Below are positions 9,186 to 22,972 of a stretch of DNA of 56,247 nucleotides, in pieces. Source of the stretch: Paracoccaceae bacterium (GTDB taxonomy: Bacteria > Pseudomonadota > Alphaproteobacteria > Rhodobacterales > Rhodobacteraceae); the NCBI GenBank assembly GCA_016936395.1, contig JAFGXY010000030.1:1-56247 (forward strand), in the 5' to 3' direction. The notes beneath the pieces are model-generated. The model was not told where the DNA came from. It saw nothing but the letters and a program-made list of their open reading frames with translations, and did not search any database. The stretch's first letter is position 1. The number at the start of each line of letters is the position of its first letter. The position numbers were made by a program, and so were the translations under genes.

Positions 9186-9214
9186 TTGCCGGGGCGATAT
9201 TTGCGGCTTATCCT
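9186..9214 (+). promoter_or_regulatory. Candidate sigma-70-type promoter for ispG
   Basis: TTGCCG (9186-9191) and TATCCT (9209-9214) are separated by 17 bases, four of six matches to each consensus hexamer, about 30 bases before the ispG start. It would allow ispG to be transcribed separately from rodZ. Confidence 0.4.
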
Positions 9215-9244
9215 GCACGCAACGTCGCTCAAGGAACCCATGCC

Positions 9245-10381
9245 ATGACCCACAATCCGATCCGCCCCTGGCGCAACATCAGCCGCCGCGTCTCGCGGCA
9301 AATCCGTGTGGGCAAGGTGCTGGTGGGCGGTGATGCGCCGATCTCGGTGCAGACGATGACCAACACGCTGACGCCCGATGTCGCGGCCACGCTGGCACAG
9401 ATCCAGCGCGCGGCCGATGCAGGGGCCGATATCGTGCGGGTCTCGACGCCGGATGAAGACAGTACGCTGGCCTTGCGTCAGATTTGCGCGCAAAGCCCGG
9501 TGCCGATCGTGGCCGATATCCATTTCCACTACAAACGCGCGATCGAGGCGGCACAGGCGGGGGCTGCTTGTTTGCGCATCAACCCCGGCAATATCGGTGA
9601 CGCCCGGCGCGTGGCCGAGGTGGTGCGTGCCGCCAAGGACCACGGCTGTTCGATCCGCATCGGGGTGAACGCCGGGTCTTTGGAAAAGCACCTGCTGGAC
9701 AAATACGGCGAGCCTTGCCCCGATGCCATGGTCGAGTCGGGCATGGACCATATCAAGCTGTTGCAGGACAACGATTTTCACGAATTCAAGATTTCTGTGA
9801 AGGCATCAGATGTGTTCATGGCCGCGGCCGCCTACAGCCAGTTGGCCGATGTGACCGACGCGCCGATCCATCTTGGCATCACCGAGGCGGGCGGCCTTGT
9901 GTCGGGCACGGTGAAATCGGCGATCGGCCTTGGCAACCTGCTTTGGGCCGGGATCGGCGATACCATCCGGGTGTCATTGTCGGCTGATCCGGTGGAAGAG
10001 GTGAGGGTCGGGTTCGAGATTCTGAAGTCGCTGGGGCTGCGGCATCGCGGTGTGACGATCATTTCCTGCCCGTCCTGCGCGCGGCAAGGCTTTGACGTGA
10101 TCAAGACCGTCTCGGCGCTGGAAGACCGTCTGGCCCATGTCACCACCAGCCTGTCGCTGTCGATCATCGGCTGTGTGGTCAACGGGCCGGGTGAGGCGCT
10201 GATGACCGACATCGGCTTTACCGGCGGTGGCGCGGGCAATGGCATGATCTATCTGGCCGGCAAGCAAAGCCACCGGATGTCGAACGAGCAGATGATCGAC
10301 CACATCGTCGAGTTGGTGGAGCAGAAGGCCGCCGAGATCGAGACGGCAGAGGCCGCCAAGGCAACCGAAGCCGCCGAATAA
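9245..10381 (+). CDS. ispG: 4-hydroxy-3-methylbut-2-enyl-diphosphate synthase
   Basis: [4Fe-4S] enzyme of the non-mevalonate isoprenoid pathway, reducing MEcPP to HMBPP. The 378-residue protein shows the TIM-barrel N-terminal part ([27 protein letters not shown]) and the C-terminal cluster domain with cysteines at 275 and 278 (SCPSCAR) and 310 ([10 protein letters not shown]). AAGGA is nine bases before the ATG; an overlapping ATG at 9240 is out of frame. Its stop codon directly abuts the stop of mnmA on the other strand, leaving no intergenic base for a terminator. The C-terminus is a short Ala/Glu-rich tail. Confidence 0.96.
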   Translation: MTHNPIRPWRNISRRVSRQIRVGKVLVGGDAPISVQTMTNTLTPDVAATLAQIQRAADAGADIVRVSTPDEDSTLALRQICAQSPVPIVADIHFHYKRAIEAAQAGAACLRINPGNIGDARRVAEVVRAAKDHGCSIRIGVNAGSLEKHLLDKYGEPCPDAMVESGMDHIKLLQDNDFHEFKISVKASDVFMAAAAYSQLADVTDAPIHLGITEAGGLVSGTVKSAIGLGNLLWAGIGDTIRVSLSADPVEEVRVGFEILKSLGLRHRGVTIISCPSCARQGFDVIKTVSALEDRLAHVTTSLSLSIIGCVVNGPGEALMTDIGFTGGGAGNGMIYLAGKQSHRMSNEQMIDHIVELVEQKAAEIETAEAAKATEAAE

Positions 10382-11524
10382 TCAGCGGCCCCGCCAGATC
10401 CAGCCGCCACCCAGCACGCGGCTGCCTTCGGGGGCGTAGAACACGCAGGCCTGTCCGGCACTGATCCCATCTTCGGGGTCCAGCAATTCCACCTCGGCCT
10501 CGGTCGCTGAAAGGGGCCGGATCACCGCCGGGCGCGGCGGGCGGGTCGAGCGGACCCTGACCAGCACCTGCCATTCCGGCACCGACTCGAACGGCGCATC
10601 GCCCAGCCAGTTCACCTCGCGCAGCGGCACGCGGCGGGTCGCCAACGCCTGTTTCGGGCCGACGATCACCTGCCGCGTGGCCGGGTCCAGCCGCAACACG
10701 TAAAGCGGGTCGTCAAGCCCGCCGATGCCAAGCCCCTTGCGCTGACCGATGGTGTAATGGATCACGCCGCGATGCTGGCCTAGCACCCGGCCTTCCAGAT
10801 CGACAATGTCACCGGGGTCTGCCGCGCCGGGGCGCAGCTTTTCGATAACGGCAGCATAATTGCCATTCGGCACAAAGCAGATGTCCTGACTGTCGGGTTT
10901 GTCGGCCACCGGCAGGCCGTATTTCGCGGCCAGGGCGCGGGTCTCTTGCTTGCTGGCCAGATGCCCCAGGGGAAACCGCAGATAGGCAAGCTGCTCGGGC
11001 GTGGTTGAAAACAGGAAATAGCTTTGGTCGCGCATGGCATCTGCGGCCGAATGCAACTCGGCCCCCGCCAGACCCATCTTGCGCTGGATATAATGCCCGG
11101 TGGCCATGCAATCGGCATCCAGATCGCGGGCGGTGGCCAGCAGATCCTTGAACTTCACCCGCTCGTTGCAGCGGATGCAGGGCACCGGCGTGGCCCCGGC
11201 CAGATAGGCATCGGCGAATTCCTCGATCACCGCCTCGCGAAAGGTGTTCTCATAGTCCAGCACGTAATGCGCAAAGCCCATGGTCTCGGCCACCCGGCGC
11301 GCATCGTGAATATCACGGCCCGCGCAGCAGGCGCCCTTCTTTGCCAAGGCCGCGCCATGGTCGTAAAGCTGCAAGGTGACGCCGACCACATCATAGCCTT
11401 CGTCCTTCAGCATGGCGGCCACGACCGAGCTGTCGACCCCCCCCGACATCGCCACCACGACGCGCGTGGCTGACGGCGGCTTTGGCAGCCCCAGCGAATT
11501 GAGCGGGTGGTCCAGCATCTTCAA
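10382..11524 (-). CDS. mnmA: tRNA-specific 2-thiouridylase
   Basis: Inserts sulfur at C2 of the wobble uridine of Lys, Glu and Gln tRNAs. The 380-residue protein begins with the ATP-pyrophosphatase loop SGGVDSS at 27-33. The two catalytic cysteines are present: 119 in [11 protein letters not shown] and 226 in [11 protein letters not shown]. The C-terminal part has the usual PRPAVIRPL and [12 protein letters not shown] segments. It converges on ispG with abutting stop codons and is divergent from sciP. Confidence 0.96.
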   Translation of the reverse strand: MKMLDHPLNSLGLPKPPSATRVVVAMSGGVDSSVVAAMLKDEGYDVVGVTLQLYDHGAALAKKGACCAGRDIHDARRVAETMGFAHYVLDYENTFREAVIEEFADAYLAGATPVPCIRCNERVKFKDLLATARDLDADCMATGHYIQRKMGLAGAELHSAADAMRDQSYFLFSTTPEQLAYLRFPLGHLASKQETRALAAKYGLPVADKPDSQDICFVPNGNYAAVIEKLRPGAADPGDIVDLEGRVLGQHRGVIHYTIGQRKGLGIGGLDDPLYVLRLDPATRQVIVGPKQALATRRVPLREVNWLGDAPFESVPEWQVLVRVRSTRPPRPAVIRPLSATEAEVELLDPEDGISAGQACVFYAPEGSRVLGGGWIWRGR

Positions 11525-11661
11525 GCCCTTTCATGGATGGGCCACAATATAAGAAAATGCGCGACACTCTCAACCCCTTGCACGGCCTTGGCTTCACCAT
11601 CGCTTAAGTCCGATCGTTCAGGGTCGTCAAAGGACATGTTGGAGTGTGGGAAGTAACGGCC

Positions 11662-11940
11662 ATGTTTTTGAAGCGTGTTGACGGTCCGCGACAGGTGACC
11701 TTGCCCGATGGCAGCATCCTGTCGCGCGCCGATTTGCCCCCGGCCGACACCCGGCGCTGGGTTGCCAGTCGCAAGGCGGTTGTGGTGCGGGCGGTGCTGT
11801 ATGGTCTGATTGCCGAGTCAGAGGCGTTGCAGCGCTATGCCTTGTCGGAAGAAGAGTTCACCTTGTGGCGTCAAGCGGTGGAGCGTCATGGCGACAAGGC
11901 CCTGAAAGTGACCGCAATTCAAAAATATAGACAACTTTAG
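11662..11940 (+). CDS. sciP: CtrA inhibitor SciP (DUF1153)
   Basis: 92-residue helix-turn-helix protein of the SciP/DUF1153 family, with the typical opening FLKRVDGPRQVTLPDG and the conserved core ADTRRWVASRKAVVVRAVLYGL near 31-53. In Caulobacter SciP binds CtrA and blocks recruitment of RNA polymerase at CtrA-activated promoters. The ATG at 11662 is preferred; a GTG at 11644 is in frame but has no spaced ribosome site. The gene lies 94 bases upstream of ctrA on the same strand, so regulator and inhibitor may be co-expressed. Confidence 0.9.
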   Translation: MFLKRVDGPRQVTLPDGSILSRADLPPADTRRWVASRKAVVVRAVLYGLIAESEALQRYALSEEEFTLWRQAVERHGDKALKVTAIQKYRQL

Positions 11941-11978
11941 GTTGTGTTTTGATCCCGCTCTGGCAGAGTAACCAAAGG

Positions 11979-12006
11979 TTAACCATTCACGCCCAATGTC
12001 GTTAAC
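11979..12006 (+). promoter_or_regulatory. Candidate CtrA and SciP sites upstream of ctrA
   Basis: TTAACCAT at 11979-11986 matches exactly the CtrA half-site described in Caulobacter, and a second TTAAC core occurs in GTTAAC at 12001-12006. Between them TGTCG (11997-12001) matches the reported SciP motif (T/C)GTCG. A GANTC site (GAGTC, 12024-12028), the CcrM methylation target, lies seven bases before the ctrA start. Together these suggest autoregulation. Only the motifs are seen; occupancy is inferred. Confidence 0.5.
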
Positions 12007-12034
12007 GAACATGGCCAGATGCGGAGTCTCGAAG

Positions 12035-12745
12035 ATGCGAATTCTTTTGGTTGAGGATGATCCAACCACCTCACGCAGCATCGAATTGATGCTGACCCAT
12101 GCCAACCTGAACGTGTATTGCACCGACTTGGGCGAAGATGGCATCGACCTTGCCAAACTGTATGATTACGACCTGATCCTGCTGGATCTGAACCTGCCTG
12201 ACATGTCTGGGCATGAGGTGTTGCGTCAGTTGCGCCTTGCCCGGGTGGAAACCCCGATCCTGATCCTCTCCGGCTCGGATGATACGGAAAGCAAACTCAA
12301 AGGCTTTGGCTTTGGCGCTGACGACTACATGACAAAACCGTTCCACCGCGAAGAACTGGTGGCGCGCATTCATGCCATCATTCGCCGGTCCAAGGGCCAC
12401 AGCCAATCGGTGATCGTGACCGGCAAGGTCAACGTCAACCTTGATGCCAAGACGGTCGAGGTTGACAGCAAAACCGTGCATCTGACCGGCAAGGAATATC
12501 AGATGCTGGAACTGCTGTCGTTGCGCAAAGGCACGACGCTGACCAAGGAAATGTTCCTGAACCATCTTTATGGCGGCATGGATGAGCCTGAATTGAAGAT
12601 CATCGACGTCTTCATCTGCAAACTGCGCAAGAAACTGGCCGAGGCGACGGGCGGGATGAGTTACATCGAAACCGTCTGGGGCCGCGGCTATGTGCTGCGC
12701 GATCCAAGCCCGGCCGACCTGCGCAAACTCGCCGCCAGCGCCTGA
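12035..12745 (+). CDS. ctrA: Cell-cycle response regulator CtrA
   Basis: OmpR-type response regulator, 236 residues from the ATG at 12035 (MRILLVEDD). The receiver domain has the acidic pair at 8-9, the phospho-acceptor Asp51 ([13 protein letters not shown]) and the conserved Lys in MTKPF; the winged-helix output domain spans about 125-225 ([20 protein letters not shown]). The near-identity of the receiver to CtrA makes this secure. In Rhodobacterales CtrA governs motility and gene-transfer-agent release rather than being essential. It follows sciP and has CtrA-like sites in its leader. The protein ends in Ala-Ser-Ala; Caulobacter CtrA needs a terminal Ala pair for ClpXP turnover. Confidence 0.96.
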   Translation: MRILLVEDDPTTSRSIELMLTHANLNVYCTDLGEDGIDLAKLYDYDLILLDLNLPDMSGHEVLRQLRLARVETPILILSGSDDTESKLKGFGFGADDYMTKPFHREELVARIHAIIRRSKGHSQSVIVTGKVNVNLDAKTVEVDSKTVHLTGKEYQMLELLSLRKGTTLTKEMFLNHLYGGMDEPELKIIDVFICKLRKKLAEATGGMSYIETVWGRGYVLRDPSPADLRKLAASA

Positions 12746-12774
12746 TGCTTGCCCTTGCCCCGGTGCCCCCCTAA

Positions 12775-17003
<4,229 letters not shown>

Positions 17004-17102
17004 CGGCAGTGTTCCGCTTTGTTCCGAAATGTTCTTAAAAAGTTCTTTACAGGCAGCCACCAATATGAGAACAATATGGCAACAAGCAAACAGGAGGATG
17101 CC

Positions 17103-17222
17103 ATGGTTGCCCAGGTCAAGGAAATCGTCACCCGCTCGCGTGCCACGCTGATCGAAGATGTGGTGGGTGTTGTCGCCCTGTTTGCAGCTCTTTACGCCTG
17201 CCTTGCCTTCACCGCTTTCTAA
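17103..17222 (+). CDS. 39-residue single-span membrane protein
   Basis: Very small protein (MVAQVKEIVTRSRATLIEDV then a hydrophobic helix of about 18 residues). The ATG at 17103 is chosen because a perfect AGGAGG lies five bases upstream at 17092-17097; longer in-frame starts at 17019 and 17076 lack such a site. An amphipathic, partly basic N-terminus followed by one membrane helix suggests a small inner-membrane protein. Function unknown. It lies after recG and just before a strong terminator, so it is probably the last gene of that transcript or has its own promoter in the AT-richer 17004-17090 stretch. Confidence 0.65.
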   Translation: MVAQVKEIVTRSRATLIEDVVGVVALFAALYACLAFTAF

Positions 17223-17295
17223 CTGCCTGCGGTCTGCCCGACGCGCTGCATCTGTCCCCAAGTGATGCCCCAAGCGCGCCCAGATACGCCACTTG

Positions 17296-17331
17296 CCGCC
17301 GCCGTCATCCCGACGCGCGGCGGTTTTTTTT
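17296..17331 (+). terminator. Intrinsic terminator after recG and the 39-aa gene
   Basis: CCGCCGC (17296-17302) pairs perfectly with GCGGCGG (17317-17323) around a 14-base loop, followed by eight T residues. This is a classic rho-independent terminator for the plus strand. Confidence 0.85.
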
Positions 17332-17347
17332 AGCATTCGTCAGGGGT

Positions 17348-17779
17348 TCAGGCCGCGCCTGCCGCCTCGGCCGCTGCCTCAACCGCCAGCAGGATGGACG
17401 CGTGGCGATTCCTGAAATCCCGCGCCACTGTCAGCACGGCAAAGCCGTCAAACGGGGCAGGCGGCGGCGGGGCGTTGTCTTGCAACATGGCACGCAGGGC
17501 ATCGCGGGCCGCCGCAAGTTCGGCCGCCGTGCGCCCCAGCACCGCCGCCCCCAGCACCGCCGCCGCCGCCTGACCCAAGGCGCAGGCCTTGACCTCTTGC
17601 GCGAATGCCACAACGCGCCCGCCTTCCATCACCAGATCAACGGTCACGCTGGACCCGCACAAGGGTGCGCGTTTGCGCACGCTGGCCCCCGGCGCGGGCA
17701 GGCGGCCGGTGTGTGGAATATCTGCGGCCAGTTCCAGAATCTGCCCCGAGTAGAGTTTGATCAGGTCCGTGTCGCTCAT
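17348..17779 (-). CDS. IscU/NifU-like iron-sulfur scaffold protein
   Basis: 143 residues resembling the IscU/NifU N-terminal fold: LYSGQILELAADIPHTGRL at the start, APLCGSSVTVDL (Cys41) and VKACALGQAAAAVL (Cys66). True IscU has a third cluster cysteine near the end; here the corresponding RNRHASILL segment has none, so it may not build clusters by itself. Start at 17779 (MSDTDLIKLY) fits the family. It is divergent from hisI, with 66 bases between the two starts. Confidence 0.75.
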   Translation of the reverse strand: MSDTDLIKLYSGQILELAADIPHTGRLPAPGASVRKRAPLCGSSVTVDLVMEGGRVVAFAQEVKACALGQAAAAVLGAAVLGRTAAELAAARDALRAMLQDNAPPPPAPFDGFAVLTVARDFRNRHASILLAVEAAAEAAGAA

Positions 17780-17845
17780 CGTTCGGCTTTCGTTGTGTCT
17801 GCAACTCAGATAGACCTCAAGCCCGCATCCGCCAAGGAGAACCGC

Positions 17846-18217
17846 ATGCCGTTCGATCCCGCAAGCTTGACCTATGATGCCAACGGCCTGATCCCCTGCA
17901 TCGCGCAAGATGACGCCACGGGTGAGGTGCTGATGATGGCCTGGATGAACGCCGCGTCGGTCGCGCGCACGCTGGCAACCGGGCGCGTCACCTATTGGTC
18001 ACGCTCGCGCGCGGCATTCTGGGTCAAGGGCGAAACCTCGGGGCATCTGCAACATCTGGTGGAAATGCGCATCGATTGCGACCGCGATTGCCTGCTGGTG
18101 CGGGTGCGGCAAGACGGGCCTGCCTGTCACACAAATCGGCGGTCATGCTTTTACACTGCAGTACGCGACGGCGGCGAAGTGATCACCATGGAACCGATGC
18201 CCGCCGCGATACGTTGA
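17846..18217 (+). CDS. hisI: Phosphoribosyl-AMP cyclohydrolase
   Basis: Third step of histidine synthesis, opening the adenine ring of phosphoribosyl-AMP. The 123-residue protein is the stand-alone HisI type. Zinc/metal ligands are visible in IDCDRDCLL (Cys78, Asp79, Asp81), GPACHTNRRSCF (Cys94 and Cys101), and the active-site TYWSRSR segment is near 49-55. AAGGAGA precedes the ATG. The usual HisE partner is not fused and not in this window. Confidence 0.95.
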   Translation: MPFDPASLTYDANGLIPCIAQDDATGEVLMMAWMNAASVARTLATGRVTYWSRSRAAFWVKGETSGHLQHLVEMRIDCDRDCLLVRVRQDGPACHTNRRSCFYTAVRDGGEVITMEPMPAAIR

Positions 18218-18327
18218 GCCTTGAATGCAGCTTTTCGCGGCGCAACCCTTGACCTTCGGCGCGGAAAGCCACCTATTTGGCGCAGACGGTGCTTGCCGCC
18301 CGCCACAACCGACAAAGGATGACCCCG

Positions 18328-18927
18328 ATGGCTTTCACGCTTCCCGATCTGCCCTATGCTCATGATGCGCTTGCCGATCTTGGCATGTCGCGCGAGACGC
18401 TGGAATATCACCACGACCTGCACCACAAGGCCTATGTCGACAATGTAAACAAGCTGATTGCCGGCACCGAATGGGACGGGATGTCGGTCGAGGACGTGGT
18501 TACCGGCACCTATCAGGCTGGCGCTGTGGCGCAGAACGGCATTTTCAACAATGCCAGCCAGCATTGGAATCATGCCCTGTTCTGGGAAATCATGGGGCCG
18601 GGCGAGAAGAAGATGCCGGGTGAGGTTGAGACCGCGTTGACCGAGGCGTTCGGTTCGGTCGCCAAGTTCAAGGAAGATTTCGCCGCTGCCGGGGCGGGCC
18701 AGTTCGGCTCGGGCTGGGCGTGGTTGGTCAAGGACAAGGACGGGGCGCTGAAGGTGACCAAGACCGAAAACGGCGTGAACCCGCTGTGCTTTGGCCAGAC
18801 CGCCCTGCTGGGCTGCGATGTGTGGGAACATTCCTACTACATCGACTTTCGCAACAAGCGTCCTGCCTATCTGAGCAACTTTCTGGACAAGCTGGTGAAT
18901 TGGGAAGCCGTCGCCGCGCGGATGTAA
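18328..18927 (+). CDS. sodB: Superoxide dismutase (Fe/Mn type)
   Basis: Cytoplasmic enzyme that disproportionates superoxide. The 199-residue protein has the four metal ligands His28 (EYHHDLHH), His79 (SQHWNHALFW), Asp164 and His168 (CDVWEHSYY). Fe versus Mn cannot be settled by eye; the name sodB follows the alphaproteobacterial habit. The ATG at 18328 fits the family N-terminus (AFTLPDLPYAHDALA); another in-frame ATG lies three codons upstream and has AAAGGA close by. Confidence 0.94.
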   Translation: MAFTLPDLPYAHDALADLGMSRETLEYHHDLHHKAYVDNVNKLIAGTEWDGMSVEDVVTGTYQAGAVAQNGIFNNASQHWNHALFWEIMGPGEKKMPGEVETALTEAFGSVAKFKEDFAAAGAGQFGSGWAWLVKDKDGALKVTKTENGVNPLCFGQTALLGCDVWEHSYYIDFRNKRPAYLSNFLDKLVNWEAVAARM

Positions 18928-18951
18928 GACCGACCGCTGCCTTGACCAAAA

Positions 18952-18974
18952 GGCCGCGTCCCAAGGGCGCGGCC
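18952..18974 (+). terminator. Weak stem-loop after sodB
   Basis: GGCCGCG (18952-18958) pairs with CGCGGCC (18968-18974) around a nine-base loop, followed only by CTCTTC rather than a T run. It could end sodB transcription, perhaps with help from Rho, and lies between sodB and the convergent LOG-family gene. Confidence 0.45.
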
Positions 18975-19019
18975 CTCTTCATGTAATAGGTGATATTTGC
19001 GGGGTAATGCCTTGGTGCG

Positions 19020-19574
19020 TCAGGAAAAGGCCATGCGGATATGGTCCAGAACCTGCGGCACATCGGGCAGGGTGGTGTAATAGTCGTGCATGCCTTGCTC
19101 GGCAAAGCCCTCAGCGATGACGTGGTTCATCAAGCCTATTAATGGCTGCCAGTAGCCATCTGTATCCAGAAGATAAATCGGCTTTCGGTGCAGTCCGATC
19201 TGGCGCCATGTCAGCACCTCGAAAAACTCATCCAGACTGCCTGCGCCACCGGGCATGACGACGATGGCATCCGAGTTCATGAACATTACCTTCTTGCGTT
19301 CGTGCATGTCTTCGGTGACCACCAAATGCCCAAGGTCACGCTTGCCTTTTTCGCGGCCCATCAGATGCACCGGGATAACCCCCATGCTGCGCGCACCGGC
19401 CGCCATGGCGGCACGCGCCACCTCGCCCATCAGGCCGACGTCGCCTGCACCGTACACCAGACGCCAGCCGTGTTCGGCAATGCCTGCGCCAAGCGCACGG
19501 GCAGCGGCGGCATGGGCGGGATTGCGGCCGGTGCGTGATCCGCAAAAGACACATACAGAACGAATCGGGGTCAT
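19020..19574 (-). CDS. LOG-family (TIGR00730) nucleotide phosphoribohydrolase
   Basis: 184-residue Rossmann-type protein of the LOG family, which hydrolyses nucleoside 5'-monophosphates to base and ribose 5-phosphate and in some organisms activates cytokinins. The family motif PGGxGTxxE appears as PGGAGSLDE near 108-116, with Ser replacing Thr, and the upstream ERKKVMF basic segment is near 92-98. The N-terminus SVCVFCGSRTG is typical. Whether it makes cytokinin or acts on housekeeping nucleotides is unknown. It is divergent from the LysM gene. Confidence 0.85.
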   Translation of the reverse strand: MTPIRSVCVFCGSRTGRNPAHAAAARALGAGIAEHGWRLVYGAGDVGLMGEVARAAMAAGARSMGVIPVHLMGREKGKRDLGHLVVTEDMHERKKVMFMNSDAIVVMPGGAGSLDEFFEVLTWRQIGLHRKPIYLLDTDGYWQPLIGLMNHVIAEGFAEQGMHDYYTTLPDVPQVLDHIRMAFS

Positions 19575-19700
19575 GACGGCGGTCCTGATAGGTTTTTTCG
19601 TTGCACGCCAAGTGATATCGGGGTTCCACTGCGAAGGGAACAGGTGTCGGCAACAGGCCCTGACCCCGTGCGATCGCGGGGGGAGGATACGGGGAAGGCG

Positions 19701-21077
19701 ATGGCGTTTGGTGCGAAATGGGCCAACGGGTTCCTGCTCGGCCTTTTGGCGGCGGGCGGGGCGGTTGTGGCGGTGGTTGCGGTGCTGGTCTGGCAAGGGC
19801 AGACGCCACGGCTACCCGCAGCAATGCCCCTGGCCCATTTGCAAGACCCTGCGCCCGCTGCCGCGCCGAGGGCCGAGGCCCTGCCGGTCGAAGTGGCACG
19901 ACAGGACGCAGATGGCACCCTTGCCACGGCAACCGAGGTCGCGCCCGCCGGTCCGATTGTGCCCAGTTTTGACAATTGGCGGGTGCAGGCGGATGGCGCG
20001 GCGGTGGTGGCGGGCCGGGCCGATCCGGGCGCGAGCATCGACGTGCTGGTCGATGCGGTGACGGTGGCCACCGCACAGGCCGGCCGCGACGGCAGCTTTG
20101 CCGCACTGTTCACGCTCGCCCCGAATGACAGCCCCAGCTTGATGAGCCTGCTTTCCACGCTGCCCGATGGGCGCAAGGTGGCCTCGGTGCAGACGGTGGC
20201 CCTTGCGCCGATTGCGGGTCCGCAAATCGCAGAGGCAGCGGTCGGCGCGTCCCCACCCGCCGCGTTGCTGGTGACAGAGGCGGGGGCGGTTGTGGTGCAA
20301 AGCGCGCCACCCGGCGACATGTTGCACACGTCTGACACCGGCGCCGCCTTGGTTGTGCCCGCCCCGGTGGATGCCGGACCCGGCGGGTCCGTGCCCGGTG
20401 CCTTGGCCGAACCGGGCGCGCCGGGCGCTGTTGTGCAGCCAGACCCGGCACAGGCCCCGCCGGTGGTCACGGGCTCTGCCGTGGTGCGCGTTCAGGTCGC
20501 CCCCGTTCTGATCGACGCCATTTCCTATGCCGCCGATGGCGCTGTGCAATTGGCAGGCAAGGGGCAAGCGGGGCAGGCGGTGCGGTTGTATCTGGACCGG
20601 GTTGCGGTGGCCGAGGCTGGGATCGGCGCCGATGGCCAATGGCAGGTGTCCTTGGGCGACACGGCCGCCGCACTTTACACCCTGCGCGTCGATCAGATTG
20701 ATGCAGCGGGCAAGGTGACGGCGCGGTTTGAAACCCCGTTCAAGCGTGAAACGGTTGCGGCATTGGCCGCCCTTGCCGCGCCGGTGGCACAGGCCGCGCC
20801 GGATGCCCGGCCCGACGTGCCAACCGCGGAAGAAACAGTCGGGGTATCGCCTGCGCCGCAGACTGTGGCGGCACTGCCCGACCCCGGCGCCCCCCCCACC
20901 ACGCCCGCGCCGGTGTCGATCACCGTGCAGCCGGGCTATAGCCTGTGGCGCATCGCGCGCGACAATTATGGCGAGGGCATCTTGTATGTGCAGGTCTATG
21001 AGGCCAACCGGGACCAGATCCGCTTCCCTGACCTGATCTATCCGGGGCAGGTTTTCGCGCTGCCCGGCGGGCAATAG
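19701..21077 (+). CDS. LysM-domain membrane-anchored protein
   Basis: 458 residues. An N-terminal membrane anchor near 9-32 is followed by a long Ala/Val/Pro-rich region with two Ig-like segments (VVAGRADPGASIDVLVDA; LAGKGQAGQAVRLYLD), then a C-terminal LysM domain near 405-455 (QPGYSLWRIARDNYGEG...YPGQVFALP). LysM binds peptidoglycan, so the protein probably spans inner membrane to wall. GGGGAAGG precedes the ATG at 19701. It lies 64 bases before the Atm1-like gene on the same strand. Confidence 0.8.
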   Translation: MAFGAKWANGFLLGLLAAGGAVVAVVAVLVWQGQTPRLPAAMPLAHLQDPAPAAAPRAEALPVEVARQDADGTLATATEVAPAGPIVPSFDNWRVQADGAAVVAGRADPGASIDVLVDAVTVATAQAGRDGSFAALFTLAPNDSPSLMSLLSTLPDGRKVASVQTVALAPIAGPQIAEAAVGASPPAALLVTEAGAVVVQSAPPGDMLHTSDTGAALVVPAPVDAGPGGSVPGALAEPGAPGAVVQPDPAQAPPVVTGSAVVRVQVAPVLIDAISYAADGAVQLAGKGQAGQAVRLYLDRVAVAEAGIGADGQWQVSLGDTAAALYTLRVDQIDAAGKVTARFETPFKRETVAALAALAAPVAQAAPDARPDVPTAEETVGVSPAPQTVAALPDPGAPPTTPAPVSITVQPGYSLWRIARDNYGEGILYVQVYEANRDQIRFPDLIYPGQVFALPGGQ

Positions 21078-21141
21078 CGCGCGGTATCTGGTCTTTGCCG
21101 CAAGAACGGCCTAGATACCGCTTCGGTAAACCGAGGCCCCC

Positions 21142-22965
21142 ATGACCAAACCCACCGTGACCAACGCTCCTGCCAGCGGCATGCAGACCATTGCCCGCGT
21201 CATTCCCTATCTGTGGCCCAAGGACAAGCCATGGGTCAAGCGTCGGGTGGTGATCTCGCTGTCGCTGTTGCTTTTGGCCAAGGTGGTGTCGGTCTCGACC
21301 CCGGCGATCTACAAGCAGGCGGTGGATGCGCTGGCCGGTGATGCGCCCGATGCCGGCACGTTGCTGGGGCTGGCGGCGGTGGGGTTGACCATCGCTTACG
21401 GCATGGCGCGGCTGCTGACGGTGGCGTTCCAAGAAGCGCGCGATGCGGTGTTCGTGCGCGTGGGCCAGCGTGCCCTGCGGCAGTTGGCGCTGGAGACCTT
21501 CACCCACATCCACCAGTTGTCTTTGCGCTATCACATCACCCGCAAGACCGGCGGACTGAGCCGGATCATCGAACGCGGGGTCAAGGGTGTCGATTTCCTG
21601 CTGCGCTTCATGCTGTTTTCCATCGGGCCGCTGATCCTTGAGCTGACCATGGTGGCGATCATCTTCGCGGTGGTGTTCGGTTGGCAATATGCGGCGGTGG
21701 TGATCGTGGTGATCTCGGCCTATGTCGCCTTCACCTTCAAGGTCACCGAATGGCGCGTGGCAATCCGGCGCGAGATGAATGCGCAAGACACCGACGCCAA
21801 CCAAAAGGCGATCGACAGCCTGCTGAACTTTGAAACCGTCAAGTATTTCAACGCCGAACAGCTTGAGGCGTCGCGTTATGACAAGGCGATGCAGCGCTAT
21901 GAGGTCGCGGCGGTCAAGACCGGGCTGTCGCTGGCGGCGCTGAACCTTGGGCAATCGGCGCTGATCACCAGCGGGTTGGTGATCGTGATGGTGATGGCGG
22001 CCAAAGGCGTGCAGGCGGGCACGCTGACCGTGGGCGATTTCGTGATGGTCAATGCCTACATGATCCAGATCACCTTGCCGTTGAACTTTCTGGGCACGGT
22101 TTACCGCGAGATCCGGCAGGCGCTGGTCGATATGGGCGAGATGTTCGGTCTGCTGGGCCAACCGGCCGAGGTGGTGGACAAGCCCGGCGCGCCGGCGCTG
22201 AAGGTCACCGGCGGCGAGGTGGTATTTGACAATGTACGCTTTGACTACGACCCGTCACGCCCCATTCTGAAGGGCATCAGCTTTACCGTGGCGCCGGGTC
22301 AGCGCGTGGCGCTGGTGGGGCCGTCCGGTTCTGGAAAATCAACCACCGGGCGTCTGTTGTTCAGGTTCTACGACGTGACCGGCGGCGCGATCCGCATCGA
22401 CGGGCAGGATCTGCGCGATGTCACGCAAACCTCGGTCCACGCCAGTATCGGCGTGGTGCCGCAAGACACCGTGCTGTTCAACGACACCATCTATTACAAC
22501 ATCGCCTACGGGCGCGCCGATGCCAGCCGCGCCGAGGTCGAAGAGGCCGCACGCGCGGCCAAGATCCATGATTTCATCCTGTCGCTGCCCGATGGCTATG
22601 ACACCACGGTGGGCGAGCGCGGGCTGAAACTGTCGGGGGGCGAAAAGCAGCGCGTCGGCATTGCCCGCACCTTGCTGAAAAACCCGCCAATCCTGATTCT
22701 GGACGAGGCGACCTCTGCGCTGGACACCCAGACCGAGCGCGACATTCAAGACAGCCTGCTGCGGATGGGCGAGGGGCGGTCAGTGATCACCGTGGCGCAC
22801 CGCCTGTCGACCATCGCCGATGCCGATCTAATTCTGGTGCTTGAGGCGGGCGAAATCGTCGAGCGCGGCACGCATGACGCGCTGTTGGCCAACGGCGGGC
22901 GCTATGCCGCGATGTGGGCGCGGCAGTCGTCGGAAGAAGAAGCGGCAGAAGACGAAGCGGCGTGA
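21142..22965 (+). CDS. Atm1/HMT1-type ABC exporter
   Basis: 607-residue half-transporter: membrane domain to about 330, then a nucleotide-binding domain with Walker [10 protein letters not shown] at 393, the LSGGEKQR signature at 497 and DEATSALD near 521. The membrane domain carries the Atm1-specific [13 protein letters not shown] and [13 protein letters not shown] segments. Bacterial Atm1 relatives export glutathione conjugates or metal-glutathione complexes and protect against heavy metals; mitochondrial Atm1 serves iron-sulfur export. It lies near an IscU-like gene and sodB, but no operon links them. Confidence 0.88.
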   Translation: MTKPTVTNAPASGMQTIARVIPYLWPKDKPWVKRRVVISLSLLLLAKVVSVSTPAIYKQAVDALAGDAPDAGTLLGLAAVGLTIAYGMARLLTVAFQEARDAVFVRVGQRALRQLALETFTHIHQLSLRYHITRKTGGLSRIIERGVKGVDFLLRFMLFSIGPLILELTMVAIIFAVVFGWQYAAVVIVVISAYVAFTFKVTEWRVAIRREMNAQDTDANQKAIDSLLNFETVKYFNAEQLEASRYDKAMQRYEVAAVKTGLSLAALNLGQSALITSGLVIVMVMAAKGVQAGTLTVGDFVMVNAYMIQITLPLNFLGTVYREIRQALVDMGEMFGLLGQPAEVVDKPGAPALKVTGGEVVFDNVRFDYDPSRPILKGISFTVAPGQRVALVGPSGSGKSTTGRLLFRFYDVTGGAIRIDGQDLRDVTQTSVHASIGVVPQDTVLFNDTIYYNIAYGRADASRAEVEEAARAAKIHDFILSLPDGYDTTVGERGLKLSGGEKQRVGIARTLLKNPPILILDEATSALDTQTERDIQDSLLRMGEGRSVITVAHRLSTIADADLILVLEAGEIVERGTHDALLANGGRYAAMWARQSSEEEAAEDEAA

Positions 22966-22972
22966 ACGACGC

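Noticed and set aside
19812..21074. 420-residue minus-strand frame opposite the LysM gene
   Set aside because: High-GC antisense shadow; the plus strand has an anchor, Ig-like segments and a LysM domain.
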